Shown: positions 12,475-25,500 of the stretch, in pieces
Layout of the letters: each line of letters begins with the position of its first letter
Numbering within the stretch: position 1 is the stretch's first letter
NCBI GenBank assembly: GCA_022605955.1
Contig: JAKCOZ010000225.1
Coordinates: 62,001-126,000 of the forward strand
DNA: 64,000 bases
Direction of reading: 5' to 3'
Origin: Rallus limicola
Taxonomy: Eukaryota > Chordata > Aves > Gruiformes > Rallidae
The notes under the pieces: model-generated
Told to the model about the DNA's origin: nothing
Databases searched by the model: none
What the model saw: the letters and a program-made list of their open reading frames with translations, nothing else
Translations under genes and position numbers: made by a program

Positions 12475-15400
12475 GCCTTTCAGGCCTAGCTTCTTTTCTT
12501 TGGGAGTTATTGCTGGACGTTTAGCATGTTTTGAACTGCAGTCTGCTAGGGCCGAGAAAAGCACCGTAGGAGATTCCAGGCATGTTCCCTCTTTCCAGGC
12601 AAAGGAAAAGGCTGAGAGCCAAAGTGACAGGGTCTGCTCGTGTGTCCTGTTAGGAGGTTTCAGACAAGCTATGCCTTTCAGGCCTCGCTTCTTTACTTTG
12701 GGAGTTATTGCTGGACGTTTAGCATGTTTTGAACTGCAGTCTGCTAGGGCCGAGAAAAGCACCGTAGGAGGTTCCAGGCATGTTCCCTCTTTCCAGGCAA
12801 AGGAAAAGGCTGAGAGCCAAAGTGACAGGGTCTGCTCGTGTGTCCTGTTACGAGGTTTCAGACAAGCTATGCCTTTCAGGCCTAGCTTCTTTACTTTGGG
12901 AGTTATTGCTGGACGTTTAGCATGTTTTGAACTGCAGTCTGCTAGGGCCGAGAAAAGCACCGTAGGAGGTTCCAGGCATGTTCCCTCTTTCCAGGCAAAG
13001 GAAAAGGCTGAGAGCCAAAGTGACAGGGTCTGCTTGTGTGTCCTGTCAGGAGGTTTCAGACAAGCTATGCCTTTCAGGCCTAGCTTCTTTACTTTGGGAG
13101 TTATTGCTGGACGTTTAGCATGTTTTGAACTGCAGTCTGCTAGGGCCGAGAAAAGCACCGTAGGAGGTTCCAGGCATGTTCCCTCTTTCCAGGCAAAGGA
13201 AAAGGCTGAGAGCCAAAGTGACAGGGGCTGCTCGTGTGTCCTGTAAGGGGGTTTCAGACAAGCTATGCCTTTCAGGCCTAGCTTCTTTACTTTGGGAGTT
13301 ATTGCTGGACGTTTAGCATGTTTTGAACTGCAGTCTGCTAGGGCCGAGAAAAGCACCGTAGGAGGTTCCAGGCATGTTCCCTCTTTCCAGGCAAAGGAAA
13401 AGGCTGAGAGCCAAAGTGACAGGGTCTGCTCGTGTGTCCTGTTAGGAGGTTTCAGACAAGCTATGCCTTTCAGGCCTCGCTTCTTTACTTTGGGAGTTAT
13501 TGCTGGACGTTTAGCATGTTTTGAACTGCAGTCTGCTAGGGCCGAGAAAAGCACCGTAGGAGGTTCCAGGCATGTTCCCTCTTTCCAGGCAAAGGAAAAG
13601 GCTGAGAGCCAAAGTGACAGGGTCTGCTCGTGTGTCCTGTTAGGAGGTTTCAGACAAGCTATGCCTTTCAGGCCTAGCTTCTTTACTTTGGGAGTTATTG
13701 CTGGACGTTTAGCATGTTTTGAACTGCAGTCTGCTAGGGCTGAGAAAAGCACCGTAGGAGGTTCCAGGCATGTTCCCTCTTTCCAGGCAAAGGAAAAGGC
13801 TGAGAGCCAAAGTGACAGGGTCTGCTCGTGTGTCCTGTTAGGAGGTTTCAGACAAGCTATGCCTTTCAGGCCTAGCTTCTTTACTTTGGGAGTTATTGCT
13901 GGACGTTTAGCATGTTTTGAACTGCAGTCTGCTAGGGCTGAGAAAAGCACCGTAGGAGGTTCCAGGCATGTTCCCTCTTTCCAGGCAAAGGAAAAGGCTG
14001 AGAGCCAAAGTGACAGGGTCTGCTCGTGTGTCCTGTTAGGAGGTTTCAGACAAGCTATGCCTTTCAGGCCTAGCTTCTTTACTTTGGGAGTTATTGCTGG
14101 ACGTTTAGCATGTTTTGAACTGCAGTCTGCTAGGGCCGAGAAAAGCACCGTAGGAGGTTCCAGGCATGTTCCCTCTTTCCAGGCAAAGGAAAAGGCTGAG
14201 AGCCAAAGTGACAGGGTCTGCTCGTGTGTCCTGTTAGGAGGTTTCAGACGAGCTATGCCTTTCAGGCCTAGCTTCTTTTCTTTGGGAGTTATTGCTGGAC
14301 GTTTAGCATGTTTTGAACTGCAGTCTGCTAGGGCCGAGAAAAGCACCGTAGGAGATTCCAGGCATGTTCCCTCTTTCCAGGCAAAGGAAAAGGCTGAGAG
14401 CCAAAGTGACAGGGTCTGCTCGTGTGTCCTGTTAGGAGGTTTCAGACAAGCTATGCCTTTCAGGCCTAGCTTCTTTACTTTGGGAGTTATTGCTGGACGT
14501 TTAGCATGTTTTGAACTGCAGTCTGCTAGGGCCGAGAAAAGCACCGTAGGAGGTTCCAGGCATGTTCCCTCTTTCCAGGCAAAGGAAAAGGCTGAGAGTC
14601 AAAGTGACAGGGTCTGCTCGTGTGTCCTGTTAGGAGGTTTCAGACAAGCTATGCCTTTCAGGCCTAGCTTCTTTTCTTTGGGAGTTATTGCTGGACGTTT
14701 AGCATGTTTTGAACTGCAGTCTGCTAGGGCCGAGAAAAGCACCGTAGGAGATTCCAGGCATGATCCCTCTTTCCAGGCAAAGGAAAAGGCTGAGAGCCAA
14801 AGTGACAGGGTCTGCTCGTGTGTCCTGTTAGGAGGTTTCAGACAAGCTATGCCTTTCAGGCCTCGCTTCTTTACTTTGGGAGTTATTGCTGGACGTTTAG
14901 CATGTTTTGAACTGCAGTCTGCTAGGGCCGAGAAAAGCACCGTAGGAGGTTCCAGGCATGTTCCCTCTTTCCAGGCAAAGGAAAAGGCTGAGAGCCAAAG
15001 TGACAGGGTCTGCTCGTGTGTCCTGTTAGGAGGTTTCAGACAAGCTATGCCTTTCAGGCCTAGCTTCTTTACTTTGGGAGTTATTGCTGGACGTTTAGCA
15101 TGTTTTGAACTGCAGTCTGCTAGGGCCGAGAAAAGCACCGTAGGAGGTTCCAGGCATGTTCCCTCTTTCCAGGCAAAGGAAAAGGCTGAGAGCCAAAGTG
15201 ACAGGGTCTGCTCGTGTGTCCTGTCAGGAGGTTTCAGACAAGCTATGCCTTTCAGGCCTAGCTTCTTTACTTTGGGAGTTATTGCTGGACGTTTAGCATG
15301 TTTTGAACTGCAGTCTGCTAGGGCCGAGAAAAGCACCGTAGGAGGTTCCAGGCATGTTCCCTCTTTCCAGGCAAAGGAAAAGGCTGAGAGCCAAAGTGAC

Positions 15401-17424
15401 AGGGGCTGCTCGTGTGTCCTGTTAGGGGGTTTCAGACAAGCTATGCCTTTCAGGCCTAGCTTCTTTACTTTGGGAGTTATTGCTGGACGTTTAGCATGTT
15501 TTGAACTGCAGTCTGCTAGGGCCGAGAAAAGCACCGTAGGAGGTTCCAGGCATGTTCCCTCTTTCCAGGCAAAGGAAAAGGCTGAGAGCCAAAGTGACAG
15601 GGTCTGCTCGTGTGTCCTGTTAGGAGGTTTCAGACAAGCTATGCCTTTCAGGCCTCGCTTCTTTACTTTGGGAGTTATTGCTGGACGTTTAGCATGTTTT
15701 GAACTGCAGTCTGCTAGGGCCGAGAAAAGCACCGTAGGAGGTTCCAGGCATGTTCCCTCTTTCCAGGCAAAGGAAAAGGCTGAGAGCCAAAGTGACAGGG
15801 TCTGCTCGTGTGTCCTGTTAGGAGGTTTCAGACAAGCTATGCCTTTCAGGCCTAGCTTCTTTACTTTGGGAGTTATTGCTGGACGTTTAGCATGTTTTGA
15901 ACTGCAGTCTGCTAGGGCCGAGAAAAGCACCGTAGGAGGTTCCAGGCATGTTCCCTCTTTCCAGGCAAAGGAAAAGGCTGAGAGCCAAAGTGACAGGGTC
16001 TGCTCGTGTGTCCTGTTAGGAGGTTTCAGACAAGCTATGCCTTTCAGGCCTAGCTTCTTTACTTTGGGAGTTATTGCTGGACGTTTAGCATGTTTTGAAC
16101 TGCAGTCTGCTAGGGCCGAGAAAAGCACTGTAGGAGGTTCCAGGCATGTTCCCTCTTTCCAGGCAAAGGAAAAGGCTGAGAGCCAAAGTGACAGGGTCTG
16201 CTCGTGTGTCCTGTTAGGAGGTTTCAGACAAGCTATGCCTTTCAGGCCTAGCTTCTTTACTTTGGGAGTTATTGCTGGACGTTTAGCATGTTGTGACCTG
16301 CAGTCTGCTAGGGCCGAGAAAAGCACCGTAGGAGGTTCCAGGCATGTTCCCTCTTTCCAGGCAAAGGAAAAGGCTGAGAGCCAAAGTGACAGGGTCTGCT
16401 CGTGTGTCCTGTCAGGAGGTTTCAGACAAGCTATGCCTTTCAGGCCTAGCTTCTTTACTTTGGGAGTTATTGCTGGACGTTTAGCATGTTTTGAACTGCA
16501 GTCTGCTAGGGCCGAGAAAAGCACCGTAGGAGGTTCCAGGCATGTTCCCTCTTTCCAGGCAAAGGAAAAGGCTGAGAGCCAAAGTGACAGGGTCTGCTCG
16601 TGTGTCCTGTTAGGAGGTTTCAGACGAGCTATGCCTTTCAGGCCAAGCTTCTTTACTTTAGAAGTTATTGCTGGACGTTTAGCATGTTTTGAACTGCAGT
16701 CTGCTAGGGCCGAGAAAAGCACCGTAGGAGGTTCCAGGCATGTTCCCACTTTCCAGGCAAAGGAAAAGGCTGAGAGCCAAAGTGACAGGGTCTGCTCGTG
16801 TGTCCTGTTAGGAGGTTTCAGACGAGCTATGCCTTTCAGGCCTAGCTTCTTTACTTTGGGAGTTATTGCTGGACGTTTAGCATGTTGTGACCTGCAGTCT
16901 GCTAGGGCCGAGAAAAGCACCGTAGGAGGTTCCAGGCATGTTCCCTCTTTCCAGGCAAAGGAAAAGGCTGAGAGCCAAAGTGACAGGGTCTGCTCGTGTG
17001 TCCTGTTAGGAGGTTTCAGACAAGCTATGCCTTTCAGGCCTAGCTTCTTTACTTTGGGAGTTATTGCTGGACGTTTAGCATGTTGTGACCTGCAGTCTGC
17101 TAGGGCCGAGAAAAGCACCGTAGGAGGTTCCAGGCATGTTCCCTCTTTCCAGGCAAAGGAAAAGGCTGAGAGCCAAAGTGACAGGGTCTGCTCGTGTGTC
17201 CTGTTAGGAGGTTTCAGACAAGCTATGCCTTTCAGGCCTTGCTTCTTTACTTTGGGAGTTATTGCTGGACGTTTAGCATGTTTTGAACTGCAGTCTGCTA
17301 GGGCCGAGAAAAGCACCGTAGGAGGTTCCAGGCATGTTCCCTCTTTCCAGGCAAAGGAAAAGGCTGAGAGCCAAAGTGACAGGGTCTGCTCGTGTGTCCT
17401 GTTAGGAGGTTTCAGACAAGCTAT
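12475..17424 (+). repeat. Mosaic of earlier higher-order repeats (monomers 64-88)
   Basis: Monomers 61-70 align with 25-34 at an offset of 7,128 bp (36 monomers), including the CTGTAAGG end at 13244. From monomer 72 the match to 35-41 continues at 7,326 bp (37 monomers), for example the rare CATGATCCC change near 14759 against 7433. One extra monomer was therefore gained within the copy. Monomers 82-86 (from 16039) repeat the four-unit HindIII cassette of the 11-mer at an offset of 7,920 bp. Two T57G/A61C units (86, 87) lie side by side and monomer 88 has a private A14T change. This is a recombined patchwork, not a clean HOR. Confidence 0.8.
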
Positions 17425-20400
17425 GCCTTTCAGGCCTAGCTTCTTTACTTTGGGAGTTATTGCTGGACGTTTAGCATGTTTTGAACTGCAGTCTGCTAGG
17501 GCCGAGAAAAGCACCGTAGGAGGTTCCAGGCATGTTCCCTCTTTCCAGGCAAAGGAAAAGGCTGAGAGCCAAAGTGACAGGGTCTGCTCGTGTGTCCTGT
17601 TAGGAGGTTTCAGACGAGCTATGCCTTTCAGGCCAAGCTTCTTTACTTTAGAAGTTATTGCTGGACGTTTAGCATGTTTTGAACTGCAGTCTGCTAGGGC
17701 CGAGAAAAGCACCGTAGGAGGTTCCAGGCATGTTCCCACTTTCCAGGCAAAGGAAAAGGCTGAGAGCCAAAGTGACAGGGTCTGCTCGTGTGTCCTGTTA
17801 GGAGGTTTCAGACGAGCTATGCCTTTCAGGCCTAGCTTCTTTACTTTGGGAGTTATTGCTGGACGTTTAGCATGTTTTGAACTGCAGTCTGCTAGGGCCG
17901 AGAAAAGCACCGTAGGAGGTTCCAGGCATGTTCCCTCTTTCCAGGCAAAGGAAAAGGCTAAAAGCCAAAGTGACAGGGTCTGCTCGTGTGTCCTGTTAGG
18001 AGGTTTCAGACAAGCTATGCCTTTCGGTCCTAGCTTTTATACTTTGGGAGTTATTGCTGGACGTTTAGCATGTTGTGACCTGCAGTCTGCTAGGGCCGAG
18101 AAAAGCACCGTAGGAGGTTCCAGGCATGTTCCCTCTTTCCAGGCAAAGGAAAAGGCTGAGAGCCAAAGTGACAGGGTCTGCTCGTGTGTCCTGTTAGGAG
18201 GTTTCAGATGAGCTATGCCTTTCAGGCCTAGCTTCTTTACTTTGGGAGTTATTGCTGGACGTTTAGCATGTTTTGAACTGCAGTCTGCTAGGGCCGAGAA
18301 AAGCACCGTAGGAGGTTCCAGGCATGTTCCCTCTTTCCAGGCAAAGGAAAAGGCTGAGAGCCAAAGTGACAGGGTCTGCTCGTGTGTCCTGTTAGGAGGT
18401 TTCAGACAAGCTATGCCTTTCAGGCCTAGCTTCTTTACTTTGGGAGTTATTGCTGGACGTTTAGCATGTTTTGAACTGCAGTCTGCTAGGGCCGAGAAAA
18501 GCACCGTAGGATGTTCCAGGCATGTTCCCTCTTTCCAGGCAAAGGAAAAGGCTGAGAGCCAAAGTGACAGGGTCTGTTCGTGTGTCCTGTTAGGAGGTTT
18601 CAGACAAGCTATGCCTTTCGGTCCTAGCTTTTATACTTTGGGAGTTATTGCTGGACGTTTAGCATGTTGTGACCTGCAGTCTGCTAGGGCCGAGAAAAGC
18701 ACCGTAGGAGGTTCCAGGCATGTTCCCTCTTTCCAGGCAAAGGAAAAGGCTGAGAGCCAAAGTGACAGGGTCTGCTCGTGTGTCCTGTTAGGAGGTTTCA
18801 GACGAGCTATGCCTTTCAGGCCTAGCTTCTTTACTTTGGGAGTTATTGCTGGACGTTTAGCATGTTTTGAACTGCAGTCTGCTAGGGCCGAGAAAAGCAC
18901 CGTAGGAGGTTCCAGGCATGTTCCCTCTTTCCAGGCAAAGGAAAAGGCTGAGAGCCAAAGTGACAGGGTCTGCTCGTGTGTCCTGTTAGGAGGTTTCAGA
19001 CAAGCTATGCCTTTCAGGCCTAGCTTCTTTACTTTGGGAGTTATTGCTGGACGTTTAGCATGTTTTGAACTGCAGTCTGCTAGGGCCGAGAAAAGCACCG
19101 TAGGAGGTTCCAGGCATGTTCCCTCTTTCCAGGCAAAGGAAAAGGCTGAGAGCCAAAGTGACAGGGTCTGCTCGTGTGTCCTGTTAGGAGGTTTCTGACA
19201 AGCTATGCCTTTCAGGCTTAGCTTCTTTACTTTGGGAGTTATTGCTGGACGTTTAGCATGTTTTGAACTGCAGTCTGCTAGGGCCGAGAAAAGCACCGTA
19301 GGAGGTTCCAGGCATGTTCCCTCTTTCCAGGCAAAGGAAAAGGCTGAGAGCCAAAGTGACAGGGTCTGCTCGTGTGTCCTGTTAGGAGGTTTCAGACGAG
19401 CTATGCCTTTCAGGCCAAGCTTCTTTACTTTAGAAGTTATTGCTGGACGTTTAGCATGTTTTGAACTGCAGTCTGCTAGGGCCGAGAAAAGCACCGTAGG
19501 AGGTTCCAGGCATGTTCCCACTTTCCAGGCAAAGGAAAAGGCTGAGAGCCAAAGTGACAGGGTCTGCTCGTGTGTCCTGTTAGGAGGTTTCAGACGAGCT
19601 ATGCCTTTCAGGCCTAGCTTCTTTACTTTGGGAGTTATTGCTGGACGTTTAGCATGTTTTGAACTGCAGTCTGCTAGGGCCGAGAAAAGCACCGTAGGAG
19701 GTTCCAGGCATGTTCCCTCTTTCCAGGCAAAGGAAAAGGCTGAGAGCCAAAGTGACAGGGTCTGCTCGTGTGTCCTGTTAGGAGGTTTCAGACAAGCTAT
19801 GCCTTTCGGTCCTAGCTTTTATACTTTGGGAGTTATTGCTAGACGTTTAGCATGTTGTGACCTGCAGTCTGCTAGGGCCGAGAAAAGCACCGTAGGAGGT
19901 TCCAGGCATGTTCCCTCTTTCCAGGCAAAGGAAAAGGCTGAGAGCCAAAGTGACAGGGTCTGCTCGTGTGTCCTGTTAGGAGGTTTCAGATGAGCTATGC
20001 CTTTCAGGCCTAGCTTCTTTACTTTGGGAGTTATTGCTGGACGTTTAGCATGTTTTGAACTGCAGTCTGCTAGGGCCGAGAAAAGCACCGTAGGAGGTTC
20101 CAGGCATGTTCCCTCTTTCCAGGCAAAGGAAAAGGCTGAGAGCCAAAGTGACAGGGTCTGCTCGTGTGTCCTGTTAGGAGGTTTCAGACAAGCTATGCCT
20201 TTCAGGCCTAGCTTCTTTACTTTGGGAATTATTGCTGGACGTTTAGCATGTTTTGAACTGCAGTCTGCTAGGGCCGAGAAAAGCACCGTAGGAGGTTCCA
20301 GGCATGTTCCCTCTTTCCAGGCAAAGGAAAAGGCTGAGAGCCAAAGTGACAGGGTCTGTTCGTGTGTCCTGTTAGGAGGTTTCAGACAAGCTATGCCTTT

Positions 20401-20988
20401 CGGTCCTAGCTTTTATACTTTGGGAGTTATTGCTGGACGTTTAGCATGTTGTGACCTGCAGTCTGCTAGGGCCGAGAAAAGCACCGTAGGAGGTTCCAGG
20501 CATGTTCCCTCTTTCCAGGCAAAGGAAAAGGCTGAGAGCCAAAGTGACAGGGTCTGCTCGTGTGTCCTGTTAGGAGGTTTCAGACGAGCTATGCCTTTCA
20601 GGCCTAGCTTCTTTACTTTGGGAGTTATTGCTGGACGTTTAGCATGTTTTGAACTGCAGTCTGCTAGGGCCGAGAAAAGCACCGTAGGAGGTTCCAGGCA
20701 TGTTCCCTCTTTCCAGGCAAAGGAAAAGGCTGAGAGCCAAAGTGACAGGGTCTGCTCGTGTGTCCTGTTAGGGGGTTTCAGACAAGCTATGCCTTTCAGG
20801 CCTAGCTTCTTTACTTTGGGAGTTATTGCTGGACGTTTAGCATGTTTTGAACTGCAGTCTGCTAGGGCCGAGAAAAGCACCGTAGGAGGTTCCAGGCATG
20901 TTCCCTCTTTCCAGGCAAAGGAAAAGGCTGAGAGCCAAAGTGACAGGGTCTGCTCGTGTGTCCTGTTAGGAGGTTTCAGACAAGCTAT
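17425..20988 (+). repeat. 9-monomer higher-order repeat, two copies (1,782 bp each)
   Basis: Monomers 89-97 (17425-19206) and 98-106 (19207-20988) align at an offset of 1,782 bp. Shared markers are the HindIII/TTAGAAG/T116A unit (90, 99); a strongly diverged unit with CTTTCGGTCC and CTTTTATAC (92, 95, 101, 104; starts 18019, 18613, 19801, 20395); the GATGAG end at about 18207 and 19989; and TCTGTTCG in units 94 and 103. The diverged unit is found nowhere else in the window. Copy-specific changes include GTTTCTGAC near 19191 in the first copy and GGGAATTATT near 20224 in the second. Confidence 0.85.
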
Positions 20989-22572
20989 GCCTTTCAGGCC
21001 TAGCTTCTTTACTTTGGGAGTTATTGCTGGACGTTTAGCATGTTTTGAACTGCAGTCTGCTAGGGCCGAGAAAAGCACCGTAGGAGGTTCCAGGCATGTT
21101 CCCTCTTTCCAGGCAAAGGAAAAGGCTGAGAGCCAAAGTGACAGGGTCTGCTCGTGTGTCCTGTTAGGAGGTTTCAGACGAGCTATGCCTTTCAGGCCTA
21201 GCTTCTTTACTTTGGGAGTTATTGCTGGACGTTTAGCATGTTTTGAACTGCAGTCTGCTAGGGCCGAGAAAAGCACCGTAGGAGGTTCCAGGCATGTTCC
21301 CTCTTTCCAGGCAAAGGAAAAGGCTGAGAGCCAAAGTGACAGGGTCTGCTCGTGTGTCCTGTTAGGAGGTTTCAGACAAGCTATGCCTTTCAGGCCTCGC
21401 TTCTTTACTTTGGGAGTTATTGCTGGACGTTTAGCATGTTTTGAACTGCAGTCTGCTAGGGCCGAGAAAAGCACCGTAGGAGGTTCCAGGCATGTTCCCT
21501 CTTTCCAGGCAAAGGAAAAGGCTGAGAGCCAAAGTTACAGGGTCTGCTCGTGTGTCCTGTTAGGAGGTTTCAGACAAGCTATGCCTTTCAGGCCTAGCTA
21601 CTTTACTTTGGGAGTTATTGCTGGACGTTTAGCATGTTTTGAACTGCAGTCTGCTAGGGCCGAGAAAAGCACCGTAGGAGGTTCCAGGCATGTTCCCTCT
21701 TTCCAGGCAAAGGAAAAGGCTGAGAGCCAAAGTGACAGGGTCTGCTCGTGTGTCCTGTTAGGAGGTTTCAGACGAGCTATGCCTTTCAGGCCTAGCTTCT
21801 TTACTTTGGGAGTTATTGCTGGACGTTTAGCATGTTTTGAACTGCAGTCTGCTAGGGCCGAGAAAAGCACCGTAGGAGGTTCCAGGCATGTTCCCTCTTT
21901 CCAGGCAAAGGAAAAGGCTGAGAGTCAAAGTGACAGGGTCTGCTCGTGTGTCCTGTTAGGAGGTTTCAGACAAGCTATGCCTTTCAGGCCTAGCTTCTTT
22001 ACTTTGGGAGTTATGTCTGGACGTTTAGCATGTTTTGAACTGCAGTCTGCTAGGGCCGAGAAAAGCACCGTAGGAGGTTCCAGGCATGTTCCCTCTTTCC
22101 AGGCAAAGGAAAAGGCTGAGAGTCAAAGTGACAGGGTCTGCTCGTGTGTCCTGTTAGGAGGTTTCAGACAAGCTATGCCTTTCAGGCCTAGCTTCTTTTC
22201 TTTGGGAGTTATTGCTGGACGTTTAGCATGTTTTGAACTGCAGTCTGCTAGGGCCGAGAAAAGCACCGTAGGAGATTCCAGGCATGTTCCCTCTTTCCAG
22301 GCAAAGGAAAAGGCTGAGAGCCAAAGTGACAGGGTCTGCTCGTGTGTCCTGTTAGGAGGTTTCAGACAAGCTATGCCTTTCAGGCCTCGCTTCTTTACTT
22401 TGGGAGTTATTGCTGGACGTTTAGCATGTTTTGAACTGCAGTCTGCTAGGGCCGAGAAAAGCACCGTAGGAGGTTCCAGGCATGTTCCCTCTTTCCAGGC
22501 AAAGGAAAAGGCTGAGAGCTAAAGTGACAGGGTCTGCTCGTGTGTCCTGTTAGGAGGTTTCAGACAAGCTAT
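20989..22572 (+). repeat. 8-monomer truncated copy of the territory IV repeat
   Basis: Monomers 107-114 begin with a GACGAG-ended unit. They pass through a unit with A14C and AAAGTTACAG (109) and a unit with AGCTACTTTAC (110), then end with the fixed cassette: TG-to-GT swap unit (112), A23T plus G99A unit (113), and an A14C unit ending in AGCTAAAG (114; TAA at 22520). Start and end match the 18-mer that follows, but the middle ten units are missing. This looks like an internally deleted copy of the same HOR. Confidence 0.82.
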
Positions 22573-25500
22573 GCCTTTCAGGCCTAGCTTCTTTACTTTG
22601 GGAGTTATTGCTGGACGTTTAGCATGTTTTGAACTGCAGTCTGCTAGGGCCGAGAAAAGCACCGTAGGAGGTTCCAGGCATGTTCCCTCTTTCCAGGCAA
22701 AGGAAAAGGCTGAGAGCCAAAGTGACAGGGTCTGCTCGTGTGTCCTGTTAGGAGGTTTCAGACGAGCTATGCCTTTCAGGCCTAGCTTCTTTACTTTGGG
22801 AGTTATTGCTGGACGTTTAGCATGTTTTGAACTGCAGTCTGCTAGGGCCGAGAAAAGCACCGTAGGAGGTTCCAGGCATGTTCCCTCTTTCCAGGCAAAG
22901 GAAAAGGCTGAGAGCCAAAGTGACAGGGTCTGCTCGTGTGTCCTGTTAGGAGGTTTCAGACAAGCTATGCCTTTCAGGCCTCGCTTCTTTACTTTGGGAG
23001 TTATTGCTGGACGTTTAGCATGTTTTGAACTGCAGTCTGCTAGGGCCGAGAAAAGCACCGTAGGAGGTTCCAGGCATGTTCCCTCTTTCCAGGCAAAGGA
23101 AAAGGCTGAGAGCCAAAGTTACAGGGTCTGCTCGTGTGTCCTGTTAGGAGGTTTCAGACAAGCTATGCCTTTCAGGCCTAGCTACTTTACTTTGGGAGTT
23201 ATTGCTGGACGTTTAGCATGTTTTGAACTGCAGTCTGCTAGGGCCGAGAAAAGCACCGTAGGAGGTTCCAGGCATGTTCCCTCTTTCCAGGCAAAGGAAA
23301 AGGCTGAGAGCCAAAGTGACAGGGTCTGCTCGTGTGTCCTGTTAGGAGGTTTCAGACAAGCTATGCCTTTCAGGCCTAGCTTCTTTACTTTGGGAGTTAT
23401 TGCTGGACGTTTAGCATGTTTTGAACTGCAGTCTGCTAGGGCCGAGAAAAGCACCGTAGGAGGTTCCAGGCATGTTCCCTCTTTCCAGGCAAAGGAAAAG
23501 GCTGAGAGCCAAAGTGACAGGGTCTGCTCGTGTGTCCTGTCAGGAGGTTTCAGACAAGCTATGCCTTTCAGGCCTAGCTTCTTTACTTTGGGAGTTATTG
23601 CTGGACGTTTAGCATGTTTTGAACTGCAGTCTGCTAGGGCCGAGAAAAGCACCGTAGGAGGTTCCAGGCATGTTCCCTCTTTCCAGGCAAAGGAAAAGGC
23701 TGAGAGCCAAAGTGACAGGGTCTGCTCGTGTGTCCTGTTAGGAGGTTTCAGACAAGCTATGCCTTTCAGGCCTAGCTTCTTTACTTTAGAAGTTATTGCT
23801 GGACGTTTAGCATGTTTTGAACTGCAGTCTGCTAGGGCCGAGAAAAGCACCGTAGGAGGTTCCAGGCATGTTCCCTCTTTCCAGGCAAAGGAAAAGGCTG
23901 AGAGCCAAAGTGACAGGGTCTGCTCGTGTGTCCTGTTAGGAGGTTTCAGACGAGCTATGCCTTTCAGGCCTAGCTTCTTTACTTTGGGAGTTATTGCTGG
24001 ACGTTTAGCATGTTTTGAACTGCAGTCTGCTAGGGCCGAGAAAAGCACCGTAGGAGGTTCCAGGCATGTTCCCTCTTTCCAGGCAAAGGAAAAGGCTGAG
24101 AGCCAAAGTGACAGGGTCTGCTCGTGTGTCCTGTTAGGAGGTTTCAGACGAGCTATGCCTTTCAGGCCTAGCTTCTTTACTTTGGGAGTTATTGCTGGAC
24201 GTTTAGCATGTTTTGAACTGCAGTCTGCTAGGGCCGAGAAAAGCACCGTAGGAGGTTCCAGGCATGTTCCCTCTTTCCAGGCAAAGGAAAAGGCTGAGAG
24301 CCAAAGTGACAGGGTCTGCTCGTGTGTCCTGTTAGGAGGTTTCAGACAAGCTATGCCTTTCAGGCCTAGCTTCTTTACTTTGGGAGTTATTGCTGGACGT
24401 TTAGCATGTTTTGAACTGCAGTCTGCTAGGGCCGAGAAAAGCACCGTAGGAGGTTCCAGGCATGTTCCCTCTTTCCAGGCAAAGGAAAAGGCTGAGAGCC
24501 AAAGTGACAGGGTCTGCTCGTGTGTCCTGTTAGGAGGTTTCAGACAAGCTATGCCTTTCAGGCCTAGCTTCTTTACTTTGGGAGTTATTGCTGGACGTTT
24601 AGCATGTTTTGAACTGCAGTCTGCTAGGGCCGAGAAAAGCACCGTAGGAGGTTCCAGGCATGTTCCCTCTTTCCAGGCAAAGGAAAAGGCTGAGAGCCAA
24701 AGTGACAGGGTCTGCTCGTGTGTCCTGTCAGGAGGTTTCAGACAAGCTATGCCTTTCAGGCCTCGCTTCTTTACTTTGGGGGTTATTGCTGGACGTTTAG
24801 CATGTTTTAAACTGCAGTCTGCTAGGGCCGAGAAAAGCACCGTAGGAGGTTCCAGGCATGTTCCCTCTTTCCAGGCAAAGGAAAAGGCTGAGAGCCAAAG
24901 TGACAGGGTCTGCTCGTGTGTCCTGTTAGGAGGTTTCAGACGAGCTATGCCTTTCAGGCCTAGCTTCTTTACTTTGGGAGTTATTGCTGGACGTTTAGCA
25001 TGTTTTGAACTGCAGTCTGCTAGGGCCGAGAAAAGCACCGTAGGAGGTTCCAGGCATGTTCCCTCTTTCCAGGCAAAGGAAAAGGCTGAGAGCCAAAGTG
25101 ACAGGGTCTGCTCGTGTGTCCTGTTAGGAGGTTTCAGACAAGCTATGCCTTTCAGGCCTCGCTTCTTTACTTTGGGGGTTATTGCTGGACGTTTAGCATG
25201 TTTTGAACTGCAGTCTGCTAGGGCCGAGAAAAGCACCGTAGGAGGTTCCAGGCATGTTCCCTCTTTCCAGGCAAAGGAAAAGGCTGAGAGCCAAAGTGAC
25301 AGGGTCTGCTCGTGTGTCCTGTTAGGAGGTTTCAGACGAGCTATGCCTTTCAGGCCTAGCTTCTTTACTTTGGGAGTTATTGCTGGACGTTTAGCATGTT
25401 TTGAACTGCAGTCTGCTAGGGCCGAGAAAAGCACCGTAGGAGGTTCCAGGCATGTTCCCTCTTTCCAGGCAAAGGAAAAGGCTGAGAGTCAAAGTGACAG

